A stretch of DNA of 64,000 bases from an uncultured Rickettsiales bacterium (GTDB lineage: Bacteria; Pseudomonadota; Alphaproteobacteria; RF32; CAG-239). Under the pieces are notes generated by a model, which was not told where the DNA came from, searched no databases, and saw only the letters and a list, made by a program, of their open reading frames with translations. Every line of letters starts with the position of its first letter. Within the stretch, counting starts at the first letter, position 1. A program made the position numbers and the translations under genes. This document shows positions 15,110-23,677 of the stretch, one piece after another. Location of the stretch: NCBI GenBank assembly GCA_900551865.1, contig URXV01000007.1, positions 1 through 64,000 on the forward strand, read 5' to 3'.

Positions 15110-15514
15110 ATGGAAGAGGGAATTCTGGAGAGATATTATCAAACCGGCGTTTTAGGGATTGAGGAGGGGCGATGGAAAGCGGTTGACCGGTTGCGGGCGG
15201 GAACGTTGCTTTTTCGTGATTTTGTAAAGTCCGGGCGAATTATCCGCACCCTTGACCCAAGCCGCCCGCGTGTTGACTGTAAAGGATTTAGGCAACCGAC
15301 AGAAGCCCGTGAGATAGCCGAGGACAGGTTTAACAAGGCGGTTCGTTCCGTTTCTTTTTGCAACTGGGCGATTGTGCAACACGTTGTCATTGAAAAAGAG
15401 CGGATTCCGGTAAAAAATAAATCCCGTGAGATGGTGTATGCTCTCAAGCGGGATTTATGCCGTGGTCTGGACGAGCTTTGCGATTTTTATGGAAGGAAGA
15501 AAAATGATAAGTGA
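15110..15514 (+). CDS. Candidate late regulator, DUF6456-like
   Basis: The 134-residue protein has RLRAGTLLFRDFVKSGRI near the N-terminus and ALKRDLCRGLDELCDFYG at the C-terminus. That layout resembles the DUF6456 domain of alphaproteobacteria. It occupies the place where many phages keep the late-gene regulator, between replication genes and terS. A role in late transcription is inferred from position only. Confidence 0.45.
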   Translation: MEEGILERYYQTGVLGIEEGRWKAVDRLRAGTLLFRDFVKSGRIIRTLDPSRPRVDCKGFRQPTEAREIAEDRFNKAVRSVSFCNWAIVQHVVIEKERIPVKNKSREMVYALKRDLCRGLDELCDFYGRKKNDK

Positions 15515-15743
15515 TAAAAATATTGATTATTTATTAAACAAAATTCGTTCTCTTGAAGAGGAGATAAGGCGAAAGGATAGCAAAGTTACGCATAACGGCG
15601 TGCCTATTGAGTATGTGGCAGATAAAGTTTTGGAAGAGGCGTATAAAAAATCATACGAAAATATCCTGGATAACTCTAGCGTTGCTATTATGCTTGAATT
15701 GACGCACCGTAAAAAATTAAGAATAAAGGTCATAGAAGCTTAA
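15504..15743 (+). CDS. Hypothetical coiled-coil phage protein
   Basis: The ATG at 15504 follows GGAAGGAAG and overlaps the end of the previous gene. The 79-residue product begins with a short coiled coil (INYLLNKIRSLEEEIRRKD-like pattern) and ends in a basic tail. It converges on the Aca-like regulator with a four-base overlap of stop codons. Confidence 0.55.
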   Translation: MISDKNIDYLLNKIRSLEEEIRRKDSKVTHNGVPIEYVADKVLEEAYKKSYENILDNSSVAIMLELTHRKKLRIKVIEA

Positions 15744-16210
15744 GCTTTAGTTTTTTTCCAGTGGTAAAGCGCCCACGCGTCGCGGTTTTTTTCACAGTCA
15801 GAGAGATTTTGCGCCGAAAGGTAGTTGTTATAGTCTTCTTCATCAAAACGCACCAGATGCGCTTTTTTTCCCTCAGCTATGAAACGACAGTATACCTTAC
15901 GGACGGCGGCGTTGCGTTTAACGTCTTCAGGATAAAGGATTAAGGCGAAATCGGCATACTCCCAGCGCTTGTATTTGGTAGTCAATGATTCTACGGTGTT
16001 GGTGATTTCAATATAGGCGGTTTTCAGCAGTTCGATAATTTCATCGCAAGCGCCGATTGGAGCGCGGCAATCGGCATACTCCCAACGCTGGATTGTCCGG
16101 TAATTTTTAACTTTCAGAATCCGTTGAAACTCGGATTGTGTCAATCCGAGCTCTTCGCGGATGGTTTTTATTTCAAGCCCGGTTAAATACCCTTTGTTTA
16201 TAATCGGCAT
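15740..16210 (-). CDS. Aca2/YdiL-like HTH regulator
   Basis: The 156-residue protein has an N-terminal helix-turn-helix (EIKTIREELGLTQSEF ... YRTIQRWEYADCRAP) and a C-terminal domain with LVRFDEEDYNNYL and AWALYHW. This layout resembles the DUF1870 family (YdiL, Aca2), whose Aca2 members repress anti-CRISPR operons. The segment RWEYAD occurs twice, exactly 40 codons apart, with a near-identical 20-bp DNA repeat (15949-15968 and 16069-16088). It is the last gene of a short leftward operon of small acidic proteins. A different XRE regulator family is possible. Confidence 0.6.
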   Translation of the reverse strand: MPIINKGYLTGLEIKTIREELGLTQSEFQRILKVKNYRTIQRWEYADCRAPIGACDEIIELLKTAYIEITNTVESLTTKYKRWEYADFALILYPEDVKRNAAVRKVYCRFIAEGKKAHLVRFDEEDYNNYLSAQNLSDCEKNRDAWALYHWKKTKA

Positions 16211-16219
16211 GGCAATTTC

Positions 16220-16492
16220 CTATTCTTCTAAAAGGCGGGCGGCTTCATCTTCAACGTCCCACTCGTCTATGTCGTAGTATTCTATGCTAAAATCTCCGGT
16301 TCGTACGCATTTGGCGCAATTAAGGTAATATTCTTCGGCTTTTTTAAAGCAGGCTTCCTCTTCTTCAGCGGTTTCGGCGGGGCGGTATCCGTCTAAATTC
16401 AAGATATAAAAATCATAGGCTTTGCCGTCTTCTTTTGAAATTCCGACATAACGTTCGTGATTTATTCCGCCAATTCTTAAAAATTCAGTCAT
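16220..16492 (-). CDS. Small acidic protein upstream of the Aca-like gene
   Basis: The 90-residue protein is strongly acidic (EEEEACFKKAEEYY, DIDEWDVEDEAARLLEE), with a beta-rich N-terminus. Small, acidic, orphan proteins next to an Aca-type regulator are typical of anti-CRISPR and other anti-defence loci. No homologue is recognised, so the role is inference from context. Confidence 0.55.
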   Translation of the reverse strand: MTEFLRIGGINHERYVGISKEDGKAYDFYILNLDGYRPAETAEEEEACFKKAEEYYLNCAKCVRTGDFSIEYYDIDEWDVEDEAARLLEE

Positions 16493-16568
16493 TGTATAGC
16501 TCCTTTCTTAAAATTGTAAACGTTAAAGATTAAAAAGCGGTTAAAAGTTTATTTTAGCCGTTTACTTA

Positions 16569-16994
16569 CTACTCTTCTTGACTTTTGATTTCTTGCACAG
16601 CTTTACAAAAAGCGCGGTTTAATACTTCATTTTCTACAACTTCGCGAGCGGTCAGGCCTAAAGCATTAAGCGCCGGTTCTTCGTTGTATGTGTAACCGTA
16701 TTCGTGATTAGCAAGTTCACACCGGAAGGCAGAATAAGCAAAATTAAAATTTTTCATATTTTCTTTCAATTGCTGGTCGTGTCTGTCTGCCATTTTATTA
16801 TAGTCTGCCACTTTATCGGCTCTAATTGCTCCGCCATAAAAAGAAACATATTCTTTTTGTAACTCTTCTTCGGTGATTCCGAGTTCTTGGAGCTTTTTTT
16901 CGAGCTGGTCGCGACCAAACGCCCAAAAACAATATTGTTTAGTGAATTCGTTAAGCTCTCTTGCCGTAATTTCTTTAAATTCCGAATATAACAT
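16569..16994 (-). CDS. DUF7659-like small protein
   Basis: The ATG at 16994 has AGGAGA seven bases upstream. The 141-residue product (FTKQYCFWAFGRDQLEKKL, then YVSFYGGAIRADK, then ELANHEYGYT and ALNALGL) resembles a family of uncharacterised phage and gut-bacterial proteins I recall as DUF7659. It is the first gene of the leftward operon driven by a consensus promoter. Confidence 0.6.
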   Translation of the reverse strand: MLYSEFKEITARELNEFTKQYCFWAFGRDQLEKKLQELGITEEELQKEYVSFYGGAIRADKVADYNKMADRHDQQLKENMKNFNFAYSAFRCELANHEYGYTYNEEPALNALGLTAREVVENEVLNRAFCKAVQEIKSQEE

Positions 16995-17016
16995 TTTTAA
17001 ATCTCCTAAAAGTTTA

Positions 17017-17029
17017 TCGGTCGTACCGA
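17017..17029. promoter_or_regulatory. Candidate operator palindrome in the leader
   Basis: TCGGT CGT ACCGA forms a 13-bp dyad between the consensus promoter and the first gene of the Aca-like operon. It is a possible binding site for the operon's own regulator. Confidence 0.4.
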
Positions 17030-17064
17030 AGGTTAAACATTTGTTATTTATTTTTATTATGTGT

Positions 17065-17093
17065 ATTATACGACAAAATAAAGCAAATGTCAA
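17065..17093 (-). promoter_or_regulatory. Perfect consensus sigma70 promoter
   Basis: On the minus strand TTGACA (17093-17088), a 17-bp spacer and TATAAT (17070-17065) match the consensus at every position. It drives the three-gene operon ending with the Aca2-like regulator. So strong a promoter fits genes needed at once on infection and then shut down by their own repressor. Confidence 0.85.
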
Positions 17094-17127
17094 TATAAAA
17101 ATTTAATGTAAAATCAAATATTTATAA

Positions 17128-17160
17128 AATATTATACATTCTTTTAGTATGTATAATATT
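17128..17160. repeat. 12-bp perfect inverted repeat
   Basis: AATATTATACAT and ATGTATAATATT flank a 9-nt spacer between the leftward Aca-like operon and the rightward late region. Its symmetric, AT-rich form suggests a protein-binding site. No T run follows it. Confidence 0.5.
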
Positions 17161-17187
17161 AAGTTATGCACAGGGCAAAAAAATAAA

Positions 17188-17288
17188 TTGTTTGGCAAAA
17201 AAATGGTGCTAATATGATAAATGGAAATAAGTATGTCAAAACAAAGGTTTTTAAAGGCTCGCAGCGTTAAAAGTTGCGGGCTTTTTTT
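17188..17288 (+). promoter_or_regulatory. Late promoter with terminator in the leader of terS
   Basis: TTGTTT (17188-17193) and TAATAT (17210-17215), spaced 16 bp, form a candidate promoter; TTGGCA with TATGAT is an alternative. About 40 nt downstream a 9-bp stem (17255-17263 with 75-83) followed by seven Ts is an intrinsic terminator that precedes terS. Late expression therefore needs readthrough or antitermination, or this ends an upstream transcript. Confidence 0.6.
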
Positions 17289-17339
17289 CGTATATGCGGA
17301 AATAATCGGGAATAACGGACGAAAAGAGGCGTTTAAAAA

Positions 17340-17945
17340 GTGGCGAATGTAGCGAAATACGGCAAGCCTGAAGAGATGGAAAAGCGGATTGACGAGTATT
17401 TTGCGCAGTTTGAAAACCCCGAACCGCTGCACGATAAGAACGGCCTTGTAGTCCTAGATAAACAAGGGAAGCCTATATATAGGGATGAGATGCCGACTTC
17501 TGCCGGTTTGGCCTATTTTTTGGGGTTTGAAAGTCGTTGCTCGCTATGGGAATATGAACAGAAGCCAACGTTTGCGCGGGTGGTAAAGCGTGCAAAACTA
17601 AGGCTTCAAAGGTTCTGGGAGCCGGTTTTGGCAACTAAAAACTCGGCCGGTGCGGTGTTCTGGCTTTCTAATATTAAGGACGACTGGCGCGACGTTAAGC
17701 AAATTGAGGATATGCGGGACAAAGCCCCAAAAACTGCGCTTGTTGTTTATGTCAATGCACAGACGAAGAGCCGGAAAGCCGCGGAAATTCCCACGATAGA
17801 CGCGGAAGTTGTCAGCAGCAGCACAGCAGGCGCCGCGGATGTCGTAACCCTTGCCAAGCCTAAAAGAATAGCCAGCCACGGGAAGAAATTAGGCAGGCCA
17901 AAGAAGCGCGGCAGGCCGAGGAATACAGCCAAAGCAAAGGATTGA
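17340..17945 (+). CDS. Terminase small subunit
   Basis: The 201-residue protein begins at a GTG. Its centre matches the gp3-type terminase small subunit (SAGLAYFLGFESRCSLWEYEQ, KPTFARVVKRAKLRLQ, AVFWLSNI), which recognises phage DNA and hands it to TerL. The C-terminus ends in basic AT-hook-like motifs (GRPKKRGRPRN), a plausible extra DNA-binding tail. It lies upstream of the large subunit. Confidence 0.85.
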   Translation: MANVAKYGKPEEMEKRIDEYFAQFENPEPLHDKNGLVVLDKQGKPIYRDEMPTSAGLAYFLGFESRCSLWEYEQKPTFARVVKRAKLRLQRFWEPVLATKNSAGAVFWLSNIKDDWRDVKQIEDMRDKAPKTALVVYVNAQTKSRKAAEIPTIDAEVVSSSTAGAADVVTLAKPKRIASHGKKLGRPKKRGRPRNTAKAKD

Positions 17946-18501
17946 AGCAGGCAGGGCAAAGAGTAACACAGGGCAGGCAAACCACAAGGAAACGCAGGGA
18001 ATACAGGCGGCACAGCACAAGGCAGCCAAAGGGAAAAGCATTCTTTTTTCCAAACGAGGGGGTGGGGGCGCGCCGGGTTGGCAAACCACAAACAACCATA
18101 CCGCCTTCGATACCATACAGGGTTGCGTGAAAAATTGTGTCAAATAAAAACGAAATTAAAACAAATACATAGTAAAAATACGGATAATTGGGTACGCTAA
18201 AATACGGGTTTATATACAAAAAGTTTAGTCTATAATTATTCTGTCAAGTATTAAAATTAAATAAAAACAATAAGATACTTCTTTTTGCAGAAACGCGGCC
18301 GCCAGAAAACAGGGCAGCGGGCAAGGGGAGGTAGGCTGAATTTTATAAAACAGTGATTCGGAAAGTCGTTTTTGACAAAAACTTCTACTAATAAAAACAA
18401 TATGTTAGGCGTTTGGGTGTCAAAAAATACGGGGTTTATACCTGATTTGGAAAGATATTTTGTCTATACATTATAAGGTAAAAAAGGTTAAAATTTCGCT
18501 A
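17946..18501. other. Non-coding stretch between terS and terL, with AAAATACGG iterons
   Basis: This stretch of about 550 bp has no convincing gene. The first part (17946-18130) is purine-rich and the second part AT-rich. The nonamer AAAATACGG occurs three times on the same strand (18175, 18199, 18424), the last two with related flanks (GGTTTATA, GGGTTTATA). The place between terS and terL suggests a packaging recognition site. Confidence 0.45.
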
Positions 18502-19833
18502 ATGGCAAAGAGGATAAAAGAAGAAAAAATACGGGTTGAGATACAAGAGCAGTATGCCCCGCTATTGTCTATGCCAGAGGTGAGATACAAGCTGTATTAT
18601 GGCGGGCGTGCCGGAGGAAAGTCTTACGGGTTCGCCGATGCGTTGCTGGTTTTAGCCCGTCAGGGGAAGCTTTTGGTTGCCTGTGTGCGCGAGGTGCAGA
18701 ATTCCATAAAGGATTCCGTTTATAAACTGCTTAAAGACCGGGCGGAATACTGGGGATTTGACGATTTCCGCTTTTATGAGGACAGAATTGAAAATCTTTT
18801 GACCGGAAGCCGGTTTATTTTTAAGGGGTTGCAGGATAACAACGCGCAAAACATCAAGTCGCTGGAAGGCGTGGATATATGCTGGATAGAAGAGGGGCAG
18901 TCAATCTCTAAAAAGAGCTGGGAAATTCTTGACCCGACCATCCGCAAGCCCGGCGCGCAGATATGGATTTCCATGAACCGCGAGCTTGAAAACGACCCGA
19001 TATGGGTAGCTTTGGCGAGAAATCCGAATGAAGACGTTTATGTGCAGAAAGTCAACTATACTGATAACCTCTATTGTCCGCCGGAAATGAAAAAAATCGC
19101 GGAGAGGATGAAGGCGGAGAATTACGAACAATGGCTCCATGTCTGGGCGGGGGAGCCTGTGCAGGAAGGCGACACGAAGCTTATCGGCTACCCGGAAGTG
19201 TATCGGGCACTGGAAACAAAAATTGAGAACTCTGCTACGGTTGATTTGCCGCTGATTATCGGGGTGGACGTGGCACGGTTCGGCGACGACAAGACGGCGG
19301 TTGCGAGGAGAGTGGGGCGCAAGGCTTATAAAATTAAAACCTATGCCAAACTGAATGTGGTACAGGTGGCAAATATGGTTGTCGGGATTATACATGACGA
19401 ACATCCGGCGATAGTCAATATTGACGTTGGCGGTGTAGGCGGCGGTGTGGTTGATATTTTGTATGACAGGGGATACGGCAGCGTTGTGCGGGCGGTTAAT
19501 TTCGGCGAAGCAGCGCAGGAACAGGAAAAATACTGTAATCGGCGGGCAGAGATGTGGGGTAGGCTCAAAGAGTGGCTGACTGCCGAATTGCCGGTGAGTC
19601 TGGTTGACTGTGAGGGATTATCGGAAGATTTGACCGCGCCAAACAAAAGCTATGACAGACTGGGACGGTTATTATTGGAAAAAAAAGAGGAAATAAAGAA
19701 GAGGCTGGGGCGTTCTACCGATGTGGGGGACGCCCTTGCTTTAACTTTTGCCGAGAGGTTTTATCCGTCTTCGCTCGTACATCGGCAGTATGACGAGGCG
19801 GAATATGTGGATGACAATGTATATACGGGGTGA
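18502..19833 (+). CDS. Terminase large subunit
   Basis: The protein has an N-terminal packaging ATPase with Walker A GGRAGGKS and Walker B VDICWIEEGQ. The C-terminal RNase-H-like nuclease has GVDVARFGDD and a distal Asp in STDVGDALAL. It resembles PBSX-type large subunits and drives DNA into the prohead. The ATG at 18502 is chosen; an in-frame TTG at 18460 with GGAAAG upstream is possible. Confidence 0.95.
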   Translation: MAKRIKEEKIRVEIQEQYAPLLSMPEVRYKLYYGGRAGGKSYGFADALLVLARQGKLLVACVREVQNSIKDSVYKLLKDRAEYWGFDDFRFYEDRIENLLTGSRFIFKGLQDNNAQNIKSLEGVDICWIEEGQSISKKSWEILDPTIRKPGAQIWISMNRELENDPIWVALARNPNEDVYVQKVNYTDNLYCPPEMKKIAERMKAENYEQWLHVWAGEPVQEGDTKLIGYPEVYRALETKIENSATVDLPLIIGVDVARFGDDKTAVARRVGRKAYKIKTYAKLNVVQVANMVVGIIHDEHPAIVNIDVGGVGGGVVDILYDRGYGSVVRAVNFGEAAQEQEKYCNRRAEMWGRLKEWLTAELPVSLVDCEGLSEDLTAPNKSYDRLGRLLLEKKEEIKKRLGRSTDVGDALALTFAERFYPSSLVHRQYDEAEYVDDNVYTG

Positions 19834-19836
19834 GTG

Positions 19837-20031
19837 ATGAGTAGTTTATTTTCAAGTCCGAAGGTTACGCCGCAGGTGATAGAAACGACGCCGACGGTTA
19901 TTGGCAATTCCGAACAGACGCAGGCAATGGAACGGGCAAGGCGTAAACGCCGCGGTTCGCAGAGCCAGTTTATTGCCGGGAACCTGTCCATGACGGGGAA
20001 CGTTGTACGCAAAACCGCTTTAGGGGAGTAA
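19837..20031 (+). CDS. Small structural-operon protein between terL and portal
   Basis: The 64-residue protein is basic and has no motif. A similar short gene (SSLFSSPKV start, TGNVVRKTALGE end) occurs in many podoviruses between the large terminase and portal genes. It probably takes part in head assembly; no activity is known. Confidence 0.6.
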   Translation: MSSLFSSPKVTPQVIETTPTVIGNSEQTQAMERARRKRRGSQSQFIAGNLSMTGNVVRKTALGE

Positions 20032-20032
20032 T

Positions 20033-21631
20033 ATGGAAAAGTTAAACGAACATATTAAAAGCCGCCTTCAGTCGCTGAAGGATTACCGGAAAGATTTGGA
20101 GCCGTTTTGGAAAAAGCTTGCGGAAATGTGTTCCTTTTCGCCGGAAATCTGGACGGAGGACAAACGGAGGCGGCGGCAGAACGTTTTTGACAATACGCCC
20201 CGGAATGCGCTGACGTATTTTTCCGCGTCCTTTAAAAGCGTTTTGGTGCCGACAACGCAACGCTGGCACCGCCTGAAGTCGTCAAAGCCGGAATGGGAAA
20301 ATAACGACGCGGTTAAGGCGTATTTGCAGTATGCGACGGATTTGTTATTCCGGGTACGGTATGCGCCTTCGTCCAATTTTGCTTCGGAAAGCGATGTGCT
20401 GTTTAATCAGCTCGGCATTTACGGTACCGGGTACTGGTCGGTTGAGGAAAATGTCGGCAAAGGAATAATTTACCGGGCTGTTCCAGCCAATGAGATTTAT
20501 ATCGGACGGAATCCTCACGGCGTTCTTGACACGGTTTACCGCGAATTTAAGCTTTCGGCCAAGGACGCATACGAGCTTTATGGCGATGCCGTGTCTGACG
20601 ACATAAAAAAATGCCTCTCAAAGGAACCGGGACGCCAGTTTTGTTTTGTGCATGCCGTAGAGCCGAGAAAAGACCGCAATCCGCGGGCAAAAGACTATAC
20701 CGGAATGAAATATGCCAGCTATCATCTTGAGGTGGAGAGCGATAAGGTCATCAAAGAGGGCGGTTATCGGACAATGCCTTATATGGCGCCGCGTTTTCTG
20801 GCGCTGGAGGGAACGCCTTACGGCGACAGTCCGGGGTTGCAGGCGTTTAATGACATTCTGACCGCCAATGAGATGGGAAAGACCATTTTGCGTACCGGAC
20901 AATTGCAGGCCAATCCGCCGGTTCTGGTCGGAAATACGATGCTTGATTCTGGAAAGCTGGGTCAGGCGGGCGCGATTATCCGCGGCGGTATGGACAATCA
21001 GGGGCGGCCGGTAGCGGCGTCTATGCAGTACGGCAACAATCTTGCCATTACGCTGGAAATGCAGCAGGACGTCAGGGCTTCAATCAATCAGGCCTTTTTA
21101 ATCCCGTTGTTTCAGGCATTGACGCAGGACAAGGAAATGACCGCGACCGAGGTGGAAAAACGCGAAGTCGAAAAGGCGATGCTGCTGGCGCCGATGTGCG
21201 AGCGGATAGCGGCGGAATGGCTTTATCCGATGATAACCAGAGAACTGGACATCCTTTCGCAGTACGGGTTGCTGGACGGAGTTCCCGACGAATTGCTGGA
21301 AGACGGTTCCATTGCGATTGAGTTTGAAAATCCGGCGGTGCATATGCAGGAATCGTCCCGCATCCTCGGCTTATACAAGACCATAGAAGCGACGATGACG
21401 ATGGCACAAGCCGACCCAAGTTCTCTTGACATTCTGAACTTCCCCGAAGCCCTGCGGCAGATTGCCGATTATTACGACGTTGACGTGGCGGCGATAAGGT
21501 CGCGCGACGAGGTTGCGGCATTGGGACAGCAACGGGCGCAAGCACAGGCGGCAGAGAATTTGCTTAATGCCAGCGAAGTCGTTACCAAATCAATGAAAAA
21601 TCTGAAAGGTACGGGGTTTGGCTGGGCGTAA
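20033..21631 (+). CDS. Portal (head-tail connector) protein
   Basis: The 532-residue protein matches podovirus head-tail connecting proteins: an N-terminal WKKLAEMCSFSP segment, NALTYFSASFKSVLVPTTQRW, the central FNQLGIYGTGYW and a C-terminal helical region with QDKEMTATEVEKRE. It forms the dodecameric ring at one vertex through which DNA enters and leaves. The length is normal for T7-like and BPP-1-like portals. Confidence 0.92.
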   Translation: MEKLNEHIKSRLQSLKDYRKDLEPFWKKLAEMCSFSPEIWTEDKRRRRQNVFDNTPRNALTYFSASFKSVLVPTTQRWHRLKSSKPEWENNDAVKAYLQYATDLLFRVRYAPSSNFASESDVLFNQLGIYGTGYWSVEENVGKGIIYRAVPANEIYIGRNPHGVLDTVYREFKLSAKDAYELYGDAVSDDIKKCLSKEPGRQFCFVHAVEPRKDRNPRAKDYTGMKYASYHLEVESDKVIKEGGYRTMPYMAPRFLALEGTPYGDSPGLQAFNDILTANEMGKTILRTGQLQANPPVLVGNTMLDSGKLGQAGAIIRGGMDNQGRPVAASMQYGNNLAITLEMQQDVRASINQAFLIPLFQALTQDKEMTATEVEKREVEKAMLLAPMCERIAAEWLYPMITRELDILSQYGLLDGVPDELLEDGSIAIEFENPAVHMQESSRILGLYKTIEATMTMAQADPSSLDILNFPEALRQIADYYDVDVAAIRSRDEVAALGQQRAQAQAAENLLNASEVVTKSMKNLKGTGFGWA

Positions 21632-21649
21632 CATTGGGGAGCAACGGAA

Positions 21650-21997
21650 TTGAGTTCTAAAAGAAATATTAAACACGAATACTCCGTAACAAAGGCTTTC
21701 AGGGATTTGTTTCTGCAAGACGGCAAGTTAAAGCCGGAAGCGGAAATAGTCCTTGCCTATTTAAGGGACGAGTGCAATGCAAGGGGCGAAATCGGACATA
21801 ACGGCGTACCTTGTTTGTATGACGCCAACTGCCGTTTTGACGTTGGTTCGGCAGCTTTCCTTTTAGGGCGCCGCCGGGTGTTTGACCTGATTGTCAAGCA
21901 TCTGGCGATGGATGAAATTCAGATATTCAACCTGCTTTCGGCACGGCAGCGGCAAATGGACGAATTTCAGATAACCGAAGAAAACATCAATTTATAA
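21650..21997 (+). CDS. Bbp19-like protein
   Basis: The TTG start follows GGGGAG. The 115-residue product has LAYLRDECNARG and FDVGSAAFLLGRRRVFDLI, the pattern of the Bbp19 family found next to portal genes in Bordetella BPP-1-like phages. The role is unknown; position suggests head assembly. Confidence 0.65.
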   Translation: MSSKRNIKHEYSVTKAFRDLFLQDGKLKPEAEIVLAYLRDECNARGEIGHNGVPCLYDANCRFDVGSAAFLLGRRRVFDLIVKHLAMDEIQIFNLLSARQRQMDEFQITEENINL

Positions 21998-22008
21998 GGA
22001 TTTTTCAG

Positions 22009-22731
22009 ATGACAGATTTAAACGAGCCGGAGGTTGGGGCGACCTCCGATAACTCAAATATGCCTCAAACAGGGACAGCGGACAAATCTTCACAATCTGC
22101 ATGGGAGGGATTTTCCGATGAGGAAACAAAATACGTCGGCGACAAGGGCTGGAAAGCTCCCAAAGACCTTTTGAAATCCTATCGCGAACTCGAAAATATG
22201 GAGAGTAAAAGAATCTCTATCCCGGCGGACGATGATGCGGAAGCCTGGAACAAACTTTACGCCAAACTTGGACGGCCGGAAACAGCCGACAAGTATGACA
22301 TCGGCGTTAATGACAACGATAAGGCGGAAATTCAGAAACTTATGTTTGAAACCAATCAGACCTCAAAACAGGCCAAAGCGCTGGTCGCCGGTTTTGACAA
22401 GCTGATTAAGGAAAAACAGAAAGCTGCGGACGCCTTGATTGACGCCGAAAACAAGAAACAGGAGGAAAGCGTTATTGCCGAATGGGGCGACGACGCTGAA
22501 AAAAATACGGAACTCATGAACAGAGGAGCCAAGCTTCTGGGCTTGGATGACGAAGACCTTGCCGCCGTCAGAATGACGATTGCGCCGAAAAAATACATGG
22601 AGGCGATGAAACGTCTGGGCGAGGCAATTTCGGAAGATAACATCCCGGCAGGAAACAAAGGCGGGCATGAGGAAAAAGTTAGCTTTTTTAGTATAGCACA
22701 TGAAATTATGAAAGGAAAAGACAATGACTGA
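22009..22731 (+). CDS. Capsid scaffolding protein
   Basis: The 240-residue acidic, helical protein has a disordered N-terminus, WKAPKDLLKSYRELENM, and LGRPETADKYDIG, which is typical of podovirus scaffolds. It directs prohead assembly and is then lost. It overlaps the capsid gene by eight bases. Confidence 0.85.
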   Translation: MTDLNEPEVGATSDNSNMPQTGTADKSSQSAWEGFSDEETKYVGDKGWKAPKDLLKSYRELENMESKRISIPADDDAEAWNKLYAKLGRPETADKYDIGVNDNDKAEIQKLMFETNQTSKQAKALVAGFDKLIKEKQKAADALIDAENKKQEESVIAEWGDDAEKNTELMNRGAKLLGLDDEDLAAVRMTIAPKKYMEAMKRLGEAISEDNIPAGNKGGHEEKVSFFSIAHEIMKGKDND

Positions 22732-23638
22732 AGAATATATTAGCGGCACATTAAAAGAAATTGCCATCGGTTTGGCAAAAAAACAGGAACACATGGTCAA
22801 TAGCCTTCTTGAAGATACACAGATTCTTGACTTGTTGAGATTTGAACCGGCAAGCCATGGGATGTGGAACGCTTATGAAGAGGTTACGCATATCGGAAAT
22901 GTGGCAACGGTGGATATGAACTCTCCCTTGCCGAAAGCAACGGTTGACAGTGAATTGAAAAAAGTAGATTTGCAGATTACCGGTGCTGAATTGGAAGCGG
23001 GAGAGGACACCATCGTTGCTATTGGCAAAGATGAGTATTTCGGAAAAAAAATTCCTCTGATTCTAAGACAAGCCGGTATGCAGACCGAGAAGAACATTAT
23101 TTACAATAACATTCGCCAGTTTGCGATTGATAAAGGAAAAGTTAACGATGCCGGAGGCTCCGGAACCGGTTTTTCCATGATTGCATTTCGCGAAATTCCC
23201 GGTGAGAACATCGGTTTATACAATGCCCGCGGTCTTGGTTCAAAGACGTTGCTTGATATTAAAGCGATTAATGACGGAGCGCTGTATAAGAATGAAAAAG
23301 GCGTTTTGGTTTACGGTATGCGCCTGAAAGGGTATCTGGGGTATCAGCTTGCCAATAAGGATGGCGTTGCGGCGATTGTCAACATTGATAAGAGCCATAT
23401 TCCGACAGCGGAAATGATTGATGACATGATTCTTTCGGCAAGAGCGGATACCGGGTCGCGCGCGTTTATTATGTGCCATCCGCGGATGCTGTCTTTCTTG
23501 AACAAGTATAAGGCTTCCGTTTTGCAGACGAATGTAACCGACAGGGATTTCAACCGTACGATTGACACCTGGAATAAGGTCAAGATTATCACGTCTTATA
23601 ACTTTGAAGACGGGACGGAGCCTCACGTTACTCTGTAA
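22724..23638 (+). CDS. Major capsid protein
   Basis: The 304-residue protein follows the scaffold gene and has the features of an HK97-fold capsid: an N-terminal arm, a mixed central domain and the late segment SRAFIMCHPRMLSFLNKYK. Gene order (portal, scaffold, this gene, cement protein) supports the call. AAAGGAAAAG precedes the ATG. Confidence 0.9.
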   Translation: MTEEYISGTLKEIAIGLAKKQEHMVNSLLEDTQILDLLRFEPASHGMWNAYEEVTHIGNVATVDMNSPLPKATVDSELKKVDLQITGAELEAGEDTIVAIGKDEYFGKKIPLILRQAGMQTEKNIIYNNIRQFAIDKGKVNDAGGSGTGFSMIAFREIPGENIGLYNARGLGSKTLLDIKAINDGALYKNEKGVLVYGMRLKGYLGYQLANKDGVAAIVNIDKSHIPTAEMIDDMILSARADTGSRAFIMCHPRMLSFLNKYKASVLQTNVTDRDFNRTIDTWNKVKIITSYNFEDGTEPHVTL

Positions 23639-23677
23639 TTAACGAAATAACATTATAATACGTTTAGGAGAAAATTG

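Noticed and set aside
17942..18130. A 62-codon TTG frame after terS
   Set aside because: Low-complexity Arg/Gln-rich sequence in a purine-rich stretch, with no ribosome-binding site.
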